Shown here one piece after another: positions 9,974 through 19,683 of a stretch of DNA of 64,000 nt; the stretch's first letter is position 1, and each line of letters begins with the position of its first letter. Under the pieces are notes generated by a model. The model did not search any database. It saw only the letters and a list, made by a program, of their open reading frames with translations, and was not told where the DNA came from. The position numbers and the translations under genes are program-made. This stretch comes from an uncultured Bacteroidota bacterium (GTDB lineage: Bacteria; Bacteroidota; Bacteroidia; Bacteroidales; F082): NCBI GenBank assembly GCA_903891085.1, contig CAITDJ010000107.1:1-64000 (forward strand). The letters are read 5' to 3'.

Positions 9974-12900
9974 ATGAACAAAAATTCTATTTTTTTGCGA
10001 TGGCTTGGTTCTGTTATGCTGGGATTATTCCTGCTGGTAGGAACAAGTCAGTTGTATGCGCAGAACCGTAACATTAATGGTTCTAACATGACAACGCAGT
10101 CGACCTTTTACACTGCCGGTGCAACCGGATTGGTGTTGAATTTTACCACCAACATCATTTGTCCTGACGGCCCATTGGGTGAATGGGTTGGTGATGTTGC
10201 CATGGATTTTCCTGCTGGCGTAACTGTCACAGCTGCTTCCATTATGGCAGATATGCCAAACTATTTGAACTGGGAAGGACAAACGGGTAATGGTGTAAAC
10301 ACTACCTGGACTGCTCCATCCTATGGTAATTATTTCATAGATGAAGATGTTGCTCCATTCACGGTGACAGTTAATGTTGATCCTGGTTTTACAGGAGATA
10401 TGACCATTGGCTGGACAATTTATGGTGAAGTATATGGTGCTGCTCCGCATACAATGACCGGAACTGTTACTATAATAGAGCCACAGCCACTACTTAGGGT
10501 TACTCCACTTGCCCTGTCTCTCGGATTTCGTCCGATTGGTGCCTGGATGGAACCTGCTGTTTATTCACTTGAAAATATAGGTGTTGGTCCTATCACGGTC
10601 AATGCCGGTGAATTGGATGCTCCTGCATTTTTTGCAGTGAACAATCCTTTGCTTCCTTATACCTTAGAAGAAGGCGAAACCGTTGAAGTTGGTATTTCAA
10701 CTCCCGGTGATGCTGTTCCTGGTGCCCTTGCAGGTAACTATGTAGCCCAGTGGGGTGCCGGTCGTTCAGTGACTGTTGCCAGTTTCACTGCTACTGCCTA
10801 TACCCCAATTGCTGGTGACGTTGTTGAGAACGCTTTAACAATTGCTATTGCTCCTATTTTAGCGCCTGTAGAAATTCATTCCGCCTCAACCCGTGAATCT
10901 GTGGGTTTTTATAAAAACTATGTGTTACCCAATGATCTTGGAACAGGAGTTGGTGACAACGATATCGTTTATAAATTGACTACAGCAACCGATGTGTTGG
11001 TTGATATCTTTGGCGTAGTCGGGAATCCAAACTTTGCCATTTATGCTGAAGATTTTGGCGGTGAAGCTGGACCTATGGCCACGAATGCCCTGGCCCAAGG
11101 TCAGAATGCAATTAATGATTTCCCGATGTATACTGGTACCTATTATTTAGTTGGTAGTGCAATTGGAGCCTGGGGTGGTGATTATTTTGCTACTGCCATG
11201 CCAAACCCAACGGCCGTTACTTATATCGCTCCTTTCGACGGTGAATTTGATATCACCAATGGTGACGATCTCGTTTGGTCATTTGGTGCCAACACATTAG
11301 AATATCAGGTTATACTGGGAACTACTTATCCTCCTTCAACCGTTGTTGTTGACTGGACAAGTGACCTGGCTACTACCTATACGCTGACAAATACCTTACC
11401 TAACCTCCAGTATTTCTGGCAGGTGAATGCCCGCAATAACAATGGCTCGACAGCCGGCGCTATCTGGGGATTTACTACCACACTTACTCCTCCGGCTGAC
11501 CTCACAGGTAATGCTGAAGTGTATGAAGGACAGGATGTTGTATTAACATGGACAAGTCCGGTTGACAGGGCATTCCTTGGATACAATGTATATCGCGATG
11601 GTGTTAAGGTTAACGCTTCATTGTTGACAGCTACTACCTACACCGATGCTGCTCCTGCCTACAATATGGGTGGATACGACTACAATGTTACCGCTGTATT
11701 TGATGAAGGCGAATCAGATTATTCTGATACTTTCACAGCACAGGTAACCGGTGAAGGTTCTGTTTCGGGTAATGTAAAAGACCTGATCACAACTGCAAAT
11801 ATCGAAGGTGCTGCCATTGAATTAAGCGGTGTTGACGAATTTGGTGTTGATCAGTACTATACATTCACTACCAATGCAGGTGGTAATTACACAGGTGCTG
11901 TGTTGGCCGGTGTTTATGACTATTCAGTTGTAAAGGAAGGTTATATTGCAGGTACATTAGCCGATGTAGCAGTTGCTTACGGTGCCAATGTTGCCAACAA
12001 CTTTACCTTGCTTGAACAAGCTTATCCGGTTGCTTTTGTAATCGCAAGCGAACTCAACGAAACCAGCGTATTGTTGGAATGGGGCTTCGATCTGCCTTCA
12101 TTTGTTCCACAACAATATCCTTTTGATACAAAAGGATTAAGCGATGCTAAAATTGCAAGCATGTGGAATGATTATATTGTAAAAAATGGATTGAACACTA
12201 CTACAACATCTGAAAATCGTGCTTTTGTTGAATTTCAGGTATGGCGTGAAAAAGTGTACCAACCAGGTGCTTTCGAACAAATCGGAACTACCATGCAAAC
12301 ACAGTTTGTTGATTTTGACTGGGGTGTACAGACTTGGGGTGTATATAAATGGTATGTTGTTGCCGTTTATGATTTGAACCAATCAGCTCCTGTTGGCTCA
12401 AACTCATTGGATATGGACATGAACACTACTGTTGATGTAACAGTTGCGCTCAACTCAGCCAATAGCCCTGCCGGAACTTTTGTAGAGTTTACCAATGTGG
12501 ACGAATCTCCTGAATTGGTTTATTCAACACTTTTACCAGCAAGTGGTACATATACCTGGGATAGTTTCCGTAAAGGTACCTATGATATTCAGGTAAGTTT
12601 ACCAGGATACTTAACCATCACCGAAACAGGTGTTGATATTTTTGACGTAACCTCTTTCGAATGGTTACTCGAAGAAATATTAGCAGCTCCTGCTGATCTT
12701 TATGTAACACCAACAGGTTTTGCCACATGGCAAGCTGGCGTTTTCGTTCCTTTTGCACCTGTTTTGTACGACTTTGAAGCCGATGCTCAGGGATGGAATG
12801 TTCAGGGCGACTTAACAGGATGGCAATGGGGTGATAACGCATCACTTTCATCAGGCTTTTTTAATTTTGATGGCAATGAAACAAACTTCTTAGCTGTAAA

Positions 12901-15900
12901 TGCTGACAAAGCTGGTTCAGGTGGTGCTTCGATTTTTGCTGTTTCTACATCGCCTACAATGGATCTTTCCGGATTACCACAGGCTTATGTTGCCTTCGAT
13001 TATACACTGTATTGGGATTTCCTAAGCGTTTATTACAGTGTTGCAGGTGACGTACCGGTATTACTCGAAGATTTAGCTGACACTGATGGTCTTTGGACAA
13101 GTCATGCAATCGAACTCCCCGCTGAAGCACTTGTTGCTGATGTTCAGTTAATTTTCCTCTTTGATGAAAATGGTACCTGGGGTTATGGTGGAGCATTTGA
13201 TAACGTATTGGTTACCAATGTATCTCCTGTTGCACCACGTGCATTTGAAACATACAAATTATTCCTTGATGGTACCTTACTTGGCGAAGTTAGCGGAACA
13301 GAATACCAACATGGTGGTTTCGGCGAAACAATGGTTGACGGACAGGTTTACTTCACTGAAGTAGCTGCTGTTTACTCAACTGGTCAGTCAGCAAGCACTG
13401 GTTTTACATGGAAATATGTAGCTTGTGAAAACTATGATGCACCTACCGCTTTTGTAGCTGCTCAGGTGATTGGCACACTCAACGTTCAGCTCGACTGGAC
13501 CAATGTTGATGCCGCTGCACTCGATACAGTTGCCGCTCTTCATATTCACCGCAATGGTGAAGAATTGGCTGTTCTTGACTTTACAGCTGGTTCAGTGGAC
13601 ACTTATGTTGATGCTTCCCTCGAATTTGGCACATACAATTATTGTTTAACCTACATCTACGACAGTGGAGCTGAAACATGTGTTGATGGCGTTTGCGCCG
13701 ACGCTGTTACAATCACCGGTGGTGGATTTGTTAACGGTACTGTAACTGCTTTCGACGGTGGTTTACCAATTGCAGGTGCTACTGTAACTGTTGCTAATGG
13801 TGACTATAGCTTCGAATTTACCACAGACGCAGCCGGATTCTATGAAGGCGAAGTTGTTGATGGTACTTACGATTATTTTGTTGTTGCTGATAACTTTGAA
13901 GCACAAACCCTTGCAGGTGTTGTTATTGTTTATGGTGCTACCGTAACCAACAATTTCTCACTGTTAGAGTTCCCATTCCCTGTTAGGAATGTAGTTGCTG
14001 AAGATCGCACCACCAATGCGCTGATTACATGGAACACCCCTGGAGCTGAAGTAAGCTCAAATGTTTACGAAGAATTCAGTGATGGTATGCCGGAATTAAT
14101 GGTACTCGATACACCAACCGCAAATTGGAGCGTTGCCAATGATTTCCTCAACTTCAATGGAACAGGAACAGCAGTATGGCGTTCAGCCTATTACAATGCG
14201 GCTTACACAGATGCATTGTATGAAGTTGAAATGCAGAAAACTGCCGGTTCACAAACCAGCTCAATGGGTATTTATGTTAGAGGTACAGGATTTGCTCATC
14301 CAACCCCAGGAAACGGTGAATATGCCAACGTATTTACAATTACACAATCAGGTTCATACTGGTATGCTACCATGCTCAACGGTGACCTCATGGGTGACTG
14401 GACAGGCTGGTTATCATCAAGTGCAATCAATACATCAGGACCAAACGTTATCACAGCTGTTTCAGCAGGTACAACCGTTCAGTTCCTTGTAAACGGAACC
14501 CTGGTTCATACTGTTAGCAACACAACATTAACTGAAGGTTTCTGCGGTATGTTTGCTTATGATGGAGATGTAAACACAACAGTTTGGGATTATTTATCAA
14601 TCGTTCCTGGTGCTGTTGCACGTGACTATGCTACCAATAATGTTTCACACGAAACAAAAGGTAATTTGAACGAAGTATATGTTTCATACGAAAACACAGT
14701 TGAACCTAAAGGTGTTAAATATCATACACCTAAAGTAAGCAGCAACCGCGAGCTTATTGGATACAATGTATATCGTACCACATGTAACGTTGCAAATGAT
14801 CTTACTTTCATTGGCTTTACACTCGACTCTACCTTTGTTGACAATCAGTTTGGTTCTTTGGAATCAAACGTTTACAAATGGGCTGTTGAAGCTACCTATA
14901 CAAACAACAATGCTGAACCTCAGTTCTCTAACTGTCTTGATAAAGACATGACAACTCAGGTAAGTGTTACTGTTACAACAAATAGTCTGGATAGTCCTGA
15001 AGGAACTGATGTTATTTTCACCAACACATCAGAACCAGAACTTGAACTGGCTTACGAAACCACACTTGACGCAACAGGCGTTTATGCATGGAGTGATTTC
15101 CGCAAAGGAACCTATGACATTTATGTTGAGAAAAACGGATTTGCTCCTGTTTCTTTGACAGCCTATGTTATCGATGGTCCTGAATCATTTGTATGGATTC
15201 TCGAAGAGCTTCTGCTTCCGGTTGCTGATTTATATGTAAACCCAACAGGTTTGGCCACATGGAGAGAAGGCGGAATAATTCCGTTTGCACCATTTGCAGA
15301 AAACTTTGATGCAGGTTTACCTGAAACATGGACAGTTGTTGATGGTGGTTCAACCAGCGACACCTGGTATAACGAAACCAACTACGATGGAAACAGCGTT
15401 GACGGAACTCCGTTTATGTTTGCCAACTCCGATGCAGCAGGTCCAGGTTCAACCATGGACGAACAATTGATTTCACCTGTAATTGACGCTCAGAATGCTG
15501 ACGCTCTCTTTTTGATGTTTGATTATGTTTATCAATACATTGGAACTGAACATTTCTCAGCTGACGTATTTGATGGCAGCGACTGGGTTGAAGTATTCAA
15601 CACACAGGCTGACTCAGGTCCGTTCCCATGGGGTCCAACAGTAAGTCAATCAATCGACGTAACTGAATTTGCAAATGATCTGTTCCAGGTTCGTTTCAAC
15701 TATGTATCTAATGGCTGGAACTGGTATGTTGCCCTTGACAACGTTGTAGTAACTGACAATGCCGATCGCTATGCTGATCGTGAATTGATGAACTACAAAG
15801 TATGGTTGGATGGCGTATTTGTTACCGATACCGAAAACACCTTCCATCAGTACGACCAATCAACACTCGTACCTGGACAGGAATACTTTGCTGAAGTAGC

Positions 15901-17956
15901 AGCTGTTTATACCAATGGTATGTCAGCCAAGATGAACTACACCTGGACTTACATTCCTTGCGAAGATTTCGCTGGACCAGCAGTTTACAATGGTGAAGTT
16001 ATCGACAACACTGACGTATTACTCACATGGTCTGATGTTGTTCCATTGGAACTCATTCAGATTACACAGAATCCTGGTGCCCCTGCAAATGGTTACTTCC
16101 AGTTCTATGGCAATGGTTACGGTGTAGCATATGACCTTTCCGCTTATCCGGATGCATTGGTTAGCAGCCTTAACTTCCACCATGCATCATGGGGAACAAC
16201 AGGTACATGGGATTATAACATCCATGTATATAACTGGGATACCAAAACACTCATCGGAACCTACGGACCATTCCAGACAACCGGAAACGACCTTTGGGAA
16301 AATGGTGTACAACTTGGAGATATTTCAACAGGTGGCGCCTCAATGGTTGCCCTTCTGATGGAACCTTTGAGCAACGATCCATCTGATGCTTATCCATGTA
16401 TCTCTTCAGACAGTGAAGCAGATCCACAGGGTTCAATCTATGGACCATTGGATGATGTAAATGCTATTGGTTCATCAACCATTGGTAATTTCCTTATGGA
16501 AATGTACATTTACACTGCCTACGGTGCTGTAAAAGCCACTCCGGTTAACTTTGACCTTGTACAGGCACCTGCAGCTCAGGCCCGTGTTGCCAGCAACAAT
16601 GTTCCAGTTATTCCTGTTATCAACCAAACTGCAACTGTCGTAACCAATCGCGTTGTTGATCCTTTCATGGGAGCCAACATTTACAAAGATGGTGTTATGA
16701 TTGCTGAAATGGTAGCTGATACCTTCTATTATGACATGGCTGTTGCTCCAGGTACATACAACTATTGCCTCACCTACGTTTACGAAAGTGGTGCTGAGTC
16801 ATGTATGGATGCAAACTGTGTTGAATTGGAAATTACCGAAGATTGTGTTGTTCCTGAAGAATTAACTGCTACTATCGACGCTGTTGATCCTAATCTCGTT
16901 CATTTGTTATGGGATCAGGGAAGCGGAGCCGCTGACTGGTTGTTCTATGATGATGGTGTTAATGTTGACGGAATTGGTGGACCAGCTTCATTTAGTTGGG
17001 CTGTTAAATTTGATCCTGCACAATTAACCGAATTCGACGGAGCATCTGTTACAAAAATCAGTATCTACAACAGATTAACCTCTGTGAATACCCTGCAGAT
17101 CTATGAAGGAACTGATGCTGCAACTTTATTATTTGAACAAGATTTGACAGGATTAACTGTTGAAGCCTGGAATGAAGTTACATTAACCGCTCCTGTATTA
17201 CTTGATGTTACCAAACAACTCTGGATTACTGTTTATACTACAGATGGTGCAAGCTATCCTGCAGGTTGCGGTAATGCAACAGGCGATCCAAATGGTGATC
17301 TGATCACATTGGATGGTTCATTATGGGAACATCTATCTGACTATGGTTTACCATACACATGGAACCTGAGAGCATTTGTAACAGACGCAAAAGGACATTC
17401 AACCCAAATGGGCGATGTTGTTAGCAACAATGTTTACAATACTACAGACGCTGCTTCAATCATGGCATCAGGTAAAGTAAATGTTTCTGAAGGCGCTGCA
17501 ATCAATATGAGTGCAGATGCTTCAAGAGCATTCATGGGCTACAACATCTACAAAGATGGTGAAGTTATCGTAAGCCTACATCCTGACAACTTCTATGATG
17601 ATACAGAAATGCAAATCGGAGTACATTGCTATACAGTAACCGCTGTGTACAGTCTCTGTGGCGAATCTGATCCTTCAAACGAAGCTTGTGTTCCTATACT
17701 CATTGGGCTTGAAGAACAACTTGGTGCTAACACCAAAATGTATCCAAATCCTGCAACGAACAACGTAACAATCGAATCAGCCAGTATGAAGCGAGTTGTT
17801 GTTGCCAATGCAGTAGGTCAGGTAGTATTTGATGCAGAAGCCAATGGCGCAACCAAAGTTACATTGAACACAACAACATTTGAAGGTGGAGTATACGTTG
17901 TACGTATCGAAACTGCTGAAGGTGTTGTTACAAGACGTGTAACCATCGTTCGCTAA
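9974..17956 (+). CDS. Giant modular T9SS-exported adhesin (HagA-like), complete
   Basis: This 2,660-residue protein has a signal peptide (MNKNSIFLRW, hydrophobic core to about residue 25, QLYAQ at the cleavage site). The N-terminal ~170 residues are an Ig-like surface domain and are followed by an Abnormal-spindle/choice-of-anchor type segment. The rest is a mosaic of FN3-like modules, carboxypeptidase-regulatory-like domains (GSVSGNVKDLITTANIEGAA and two more copies), jelly-roll modules and cleaved-adhesin/MAM-like W-rich sandwiches. The last ~75 residues are a T9SS type A sorting domain (KMYPNPATNN, ending TRRVTIVR). It is a paralogue of the truncated protein at the left edge, sharing large blocks of near-identical DNA. 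Composition and build resemble Porphyromonas HagA, but without any protease domain. Adhesion or matrix binding is inferred. Confidence 0.88.
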   Translation: MNKNSIFLRWLGSVMLGLFLLVGTSQLYAQNRNINGSNMTTQSTFYTAGATGLVLNFTTNIICPDGPLGEWVGDVAMDFPAGVTVTAASIMADMPNYLNWEGQTGNGVNTTWTAPSYGNYFIDEDVAPFTVTVNVDPGFTGDMTIGWTIYGEVYGAAPHTMTGTVTIIEPQPLLRVTPLALSLGFRPIGAWMEPAVYSLENIGVGPITVNAGELDAPAFFAVNNPLLPYTLEEGETVEVGISTPGDAVPGALAGNYVAQWGAGRSVTVASFTATAYTPIAGDVVENALTIAIAPILAPVEIHSASTRESVGFYKNYVLPNDLGTGVGDNDIVYKLTTATDVLVDIFGVVGNPNFAIYAEDFGGEAGPMATNALAQGQNAINDFPMYTGTYYLVGSAIGAWGGDYFATAMPNPTAVTYIAPFDGEFDITNGDDLVWSFGANTLEYQVILGTTYPPSTVVVDWTSDLATTYTLTNTLPNLQYFWQVNARNNNGSTAGAIWGFTTTLTPPADLTGNAEVYEGQDVVLTWTSPVDRAFLGYNVYRDGVKVNASLLTATTYTDAAPAYNMGGYDYNVTAVFDEGESDYSDTFTAQVTGEGSVSGNVKDLITTANIEGAAIELSGVDEFGVDQYYTFTTNAGGNYTGAVLAGVYDYSVVKEGYIAGTLADVAVAYGANVANNFTLLEQAYPVAFVIASELNETSVLLEWGFDLPSFVPQQYPFDTKGLSDAKIASMWNDYIVKNGLNTTTTSENRAFVEFQVWREKVYQPGAFEQIGTTMQTQFVDFDWGVQTWGVYKWYVVAVYDLNQSAPVGSNSLDMDMNTTVDVTVALNSANSPAGTFVEFTNVDESPELVYSTLLPASGTYTWDSFRKGTYDIQVSLPGYLTITETGVDIFDVTSFEWLLEEILAAPADLYVTPTGFATWQAGVFVPFAPVLYDFEADAQGWNVQGDLTGWQWGDNASLSSGFFNFDGNETNFLAVNADKAGSGGASIFAVSTSPTMDLSGLPQAYVAFDYTLYWDFLSVYYSVAGDVPVLLEDLADTDGLWTSHAIELPAEALVADVQLIFLFDENGTWGYGGAFDNVLVTNVSPVAPRAFETYKLFLDGTLLGEVSGTEYQHGGFGETMVDGQVYFTEVAAVYSTGQSASTGFTWKYVACENYDAPTAFVAAQVIGTLNVQLDWTNVDAAALDTVAALHIHRNGEELAVLDFTAGSVDTYVDASLEFGTYNYCLTYIYDSGAETCVDGVCADAVTITGGGFVNGTVTAFDGGLPIAGATVTVANGDYSFEFTTDAAGFYEGEVVDGTYDYFVVADNFEAQTLAGVVIVYGATVTNNFSLLEFPFPVRNVVAEDRTTNALITWNTPGAEVSSNVYEEFSDGMPELMVLDTPTANWSVANDFLNFNGTGTAVWRSAYYNAAYTDALYEVEMQKTAGSQTSSMGIYVRGTGFAHPTPGNGEYANVFTITQSGSYWYATMLNGDLMGDWTGWLSSSAINTSGPNVITAVSAGTTVQFLVNGTLVHTVSNTTLTEGFCGMFAYDGDVNTTVWDYLSIVPGAVARDYATNNVSHETKGNLNEVYVSYENTVEPKGVKYHTPKVSSNRELIGYNVYRTTCNVANDLTFIGFTLDSTFVDNQFGSLESNVYKWAVEATYTNNNAEPQFSNCLDKDMTTQVSVTVTTNSLDSPEGTDVIFTNTSEPELELAYETTLDATGVYAWSDFRKGTYDIYVEKNGFAPVSLTAYVIDGPESFVWILEELLLPVADLYVNPTGLATWREGGIIPFAPFAENFDAGLPETWTVVDGGSTSDTWYNETNYDGNSVDGTPFMFANSDAAGPGSTMDEQLISPVIDAQNADALFLMFDYVYQYIGTEHFSADVFDGSDWVEVFNTQADSGPFPWGPTVSQSIDVTEFANDLFQVRFNYVSNGWNWYVALDNVVVTDNADRYADRELMNYKVWLDGVFVTDTENTFHQYDQSTLVPGQEYFAEVAAVYTNGMSAKMNYTWTYIPCEDFAGPAVYNGEVIDNTDVLLTWSDVVPLELIQITQNPGAPANGYFQFYGNGYGVAYDLSAYPDALVSSLNFHHASWGTTGTWDYNIHVYNWDTKTLIGTYGPFQTTGNDLWENGVQLGDISTGGASMVALLMEPLSNDPSDAYPCISSDSEADPQGSIYGPLDDVNAIGSSTIGNFLMEMYIYTAYGAVKATPVNFDLVQAPAAQARVASNNVPVIPVINQTATVVTNRVVDPFMGANIYKDGVMIAEMVADTFYYDMAVAPGTYNYCLTYVYESGAESCMDANCVELEITEDCVVPEELTATIDAVDPNLVHLLWDQGSGAADWLFYDDGVNVDGIGGPASFSWAVKFDPAQLTEFDGASVTKISIYNRLTSVNTLQIYEGTDAATLLFEQDLTGLTVEAWNEVTLTAPVLLDVTKQLWITVYTTDGASYPAGCGNATGDPNGDLITLDGSLWEHLSDYGLPYTWNLRAFVTDAKGHSTQMGDVVSNNVYNTTDAASIMASGKVNVSEGAAINMSADASRAFMGYNIYKDGEVIVSLHPDNFYDDTEMQIGVHCYTVTAVYSLCGESDPSNEACVPILIGLEEQLGANTKMYPNPATNNVTIESASMKRVVVANAVGQVVFDAEANGATKVTLNTTTFEGGVYVVRIETAEGVVTRRVTIVR
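13966..15285 (+). repeat. Long direct repeat block A, copy 2
   Basis: This is the partner of 1058-2377 (offset 12,908 bp), inside the second giant adhesin. Differences are mostly third-position changes, and some stretches are identical, which suggests recent duplication or continuing gene conversion. Confidence 0.9.
16838..17401 (+). repeat. Long direct repeat block B, copy 2
   Basis: This is the partner of 4587-5150 (offset 12,251 bp). Similarity continues at the protein level to the C-terminal sorting domain, with a one-codon length difference after the block. Confidence 0.88.
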
Positions 17957-17991
17957 TAGCAATATACCGAAGGTCATTACGACCTTTCCAG

Positions 17992-18020
17992 AAAGGGCTC
18001 CGAAAGGGGCCCTTTTTTTT
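17992..18020 (+). terminator. Rho-independent terminator of the second adhesin gene
   Basis: The stem GGGCTCC/GGGGCCC (one T-G wobble) has a GAAA loop and is followed by eight T. A smaller hairpin (AAGGTC/GACCTT) lies just upstream at 17970-17986. The stem resembles the terminator of the paralogue at 5726-5755. Confidence 0.88.
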
Positions 18021-18040
18021 ATGTCATCGATTGAAGATTT

Positions 18041-18125
18041 CTGGTTACTGGGTTTCTGGTTTTTTGTTGCTGGATACTGGTTACCAGTCAATTCACTTTT
18101 CACCATTCACTATTCACCATTCACT
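18041..18125. repeat. Degenerate heptamer arrays in a convergent intergenic spacer
   Basis: From 18091 to 18125 five 7-bp units run in exact register: ATTCACT, TTTCACC, ATTCACT, ATTCACC, ATTCACT. Upstream, CTGG recurs at 18041, 18048, 18056, 18070 and 18077, mostly at multiples of seven. The array fills the gap between the adhesin terminator and the 3' end of the DUF2851 gene. Confidence 0.8.
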
Positions 18126-18141
18126 GGTTACTTGTTCCTGA

Positions 18142-19416
18142 TTAATCTTGTTGTTTCAAAATAATTTGCCCGACCCTGCATTCAAGACATCGTTTTCGAT
18201 CGCAATAGGTCGTTTTTAAATACAATAAAGCCTGTGACTGCAGGGCATTGGCAGCATCTACTCCTATTTCTTTAAATTTACGGATGATATGGTTGTTTTC
18301 AGCATCGAGTGATTCGAGTATCATCAGCGCCTTGTCGGTCAACAAATCTTTGCCGATATACCGTCCATAAAAAAATAGCATCTGAACTACCGAGTTGATC
18401 AATAACAGATGAACTGAATCTTCACCTGTTTGCTTCATTCTGTACTCAGCTGATTTGTCGAATTGGTAATGTGTATTCCAATAGGGTGATGCCGAACTTC
18501 GGAGAATATCAACTATAGAATCAATGGTTTCTGTTTCAACAATTTTATTGAATAACCGGCCATGTTTATGAACTATCGAAGCAAACTGGGCGATTCTGAT
18601 GGTGGGAAAATTGCCCGGACGCAGCCGCATAAATCTCCAGCTGGTTACATTCATCGGAATGAGACTGTATTTTTTTGCCAAAAAGTAATATGTTTCCTGA
18701 AGTTCTAACGGGTAGCTATCGTTAAATGTCTTGCCCAGCATCCCTGCCTGACCAAACAGGAGGGCTTCCATGTCAGTTAGTTTATCTGAATGACGAAGTA
18801 ACAGATGAAATGGTAACGAAAGTGCAAGTTGTTCAAAGGCTGCATCATTCACTTTGAAGCCAAAGTTGGTCAGTAATCTTCGATAGAAAGTTTCTTCCCA
18901 ATCATTTTTCGAATTTGTGAATAATTGCTGTAACCTGTCGACCTTTGTCTCGAGTTTTTCAGCAGTCATCCGATCGAGCCACGAAAGCCAGGTGAATCGC
19001 TGAACTGTCTCAATATGTTTTTCACAGGCAATCCATCGTTGGCTGTCAATGAAGCTATTATAGCGATAAAGGATGTTTTCATCAAAATTTCCTTTCACCT
19101 CAATCGTTGGAATTATCCTTTTTTCGGTGGTGGTAGTTTTTTTGTCTTCCTGGTATACAATATGCAGAATTACATTGTCGTAGGCCTTGTCATGCTGGTG
19201 ATTGTGCAATGTCCAGTCTGAGGAATTGACATGAATTTCCACATTTCCGGCCCATAACGTTTGACCGATTTTGATCCGGGCATTGAGAAAATCAGGACCG
19301 GCATTTGAGTTTTGGTTACCTGGGTGAAGTACTTCAACAGTTTCGTTATCAGTAGTTTTAATCGGGTGCTGAAGCAGTTTGTTTTCCCAGAGATAAGTGA
19401 TAAAGATTTCTTTCAT
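18142..19416 (-). CDS. DUF2851 family protein
   Basis: This 424-residue cytoplasmic protein matches the DUF2851 family by its N-terminal signature: the stretch W-E-N-K-L-L-Q at 10-16, then GPDFLNARIKIG and GNVEIHVNSSDW. The family is widespread in Bacteroidota and has no proven function. There is no signal peptide or membrane segment. The C-terminus carries a small cysteine cluster (C-x4-C-x2-C in YCDRKRCLEC), which could bind metal; that is an inference. It is transcribed toward the giant adhesin gene, converging at a repeat-filled spacer, and is a single gene with about 190 bp to the peptidase terminator. Confidence 0.85.
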   Translation of the reverse strand: MKEIFITYLWENKLLQHPIKTTDNETVEVLHPGNQNSNAGPDFLNARIKIGQTLWAGNVEIHVNSSDWTLHNHQHDKAYDNVILHIVYQEDKKTTTTEKRIIPTIEVKGNFDENILYRYNSFIDSQRWIACEKHIETVQRFTWLSWLDRMTAEKLETKVDRLQQLFTNSKNDWEETFYRRLLTNFGFKVNDAAFEQLALSLPFHLLLRHSDKLTDMEALLFGQAGMLGKTFNDSYPLELQETYYFLAKKYSLIPMNVTSWRFMRLRPGNFPTIRIAQFASIVHKHGRLFNKIVETETIDSIVDILRSSASPYWNTHYQFDKSAEYRMKQTGEDSVHLLLINSVVQMLFFYGRYIGKDLLTDKALMILESLDAENNHIIRKFKEIGVDAANALQSQALLYLKTTYCDRKRCLECRVGQIILKQQD

Positions 19417-19612
19417 ATGCGTTGTTTTGGGAAAGTGATTCTTTAGTATAAAAGTAAGAAATTACTTGCCGTTTGACAAGCAGTTATCCGTTGATAGTTG
19501 CTTTCTTGTTTTGTTTAAAGTTGGATTATTAACATATGTAAGGGAAAATGAAATTCTTTCTCAAGACATGGCCAATGAAGACGAACTGCTTTTGTTTTGA
19601 ATAGAATGCAAA

Positions 19613-19648
19613 AAAAGCCCGGATTCTCTTTCGAAAACCCGGGCTTTT
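19613..19648 (-). terminator. Rho-independent terminator of the C25 peptidase gene
   Basis: On the minus strand the perfect stem AAAAGCCCGG/CCGGGCTTTT is followed by a T-run, 35 bp after the peptidase stop codon. Confidence 0.85.
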
Positions 19649-19683
19649 AGCTTCTGGCAATCCAGAAGTTCAACCGTGAATCA

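Noticed and set aside
17777-18106. 109-codon minus-strand frame at the adhesin 3' end
   Set aside because: It is antisense to the conserved sorting domain and continues through terminator and repeats.
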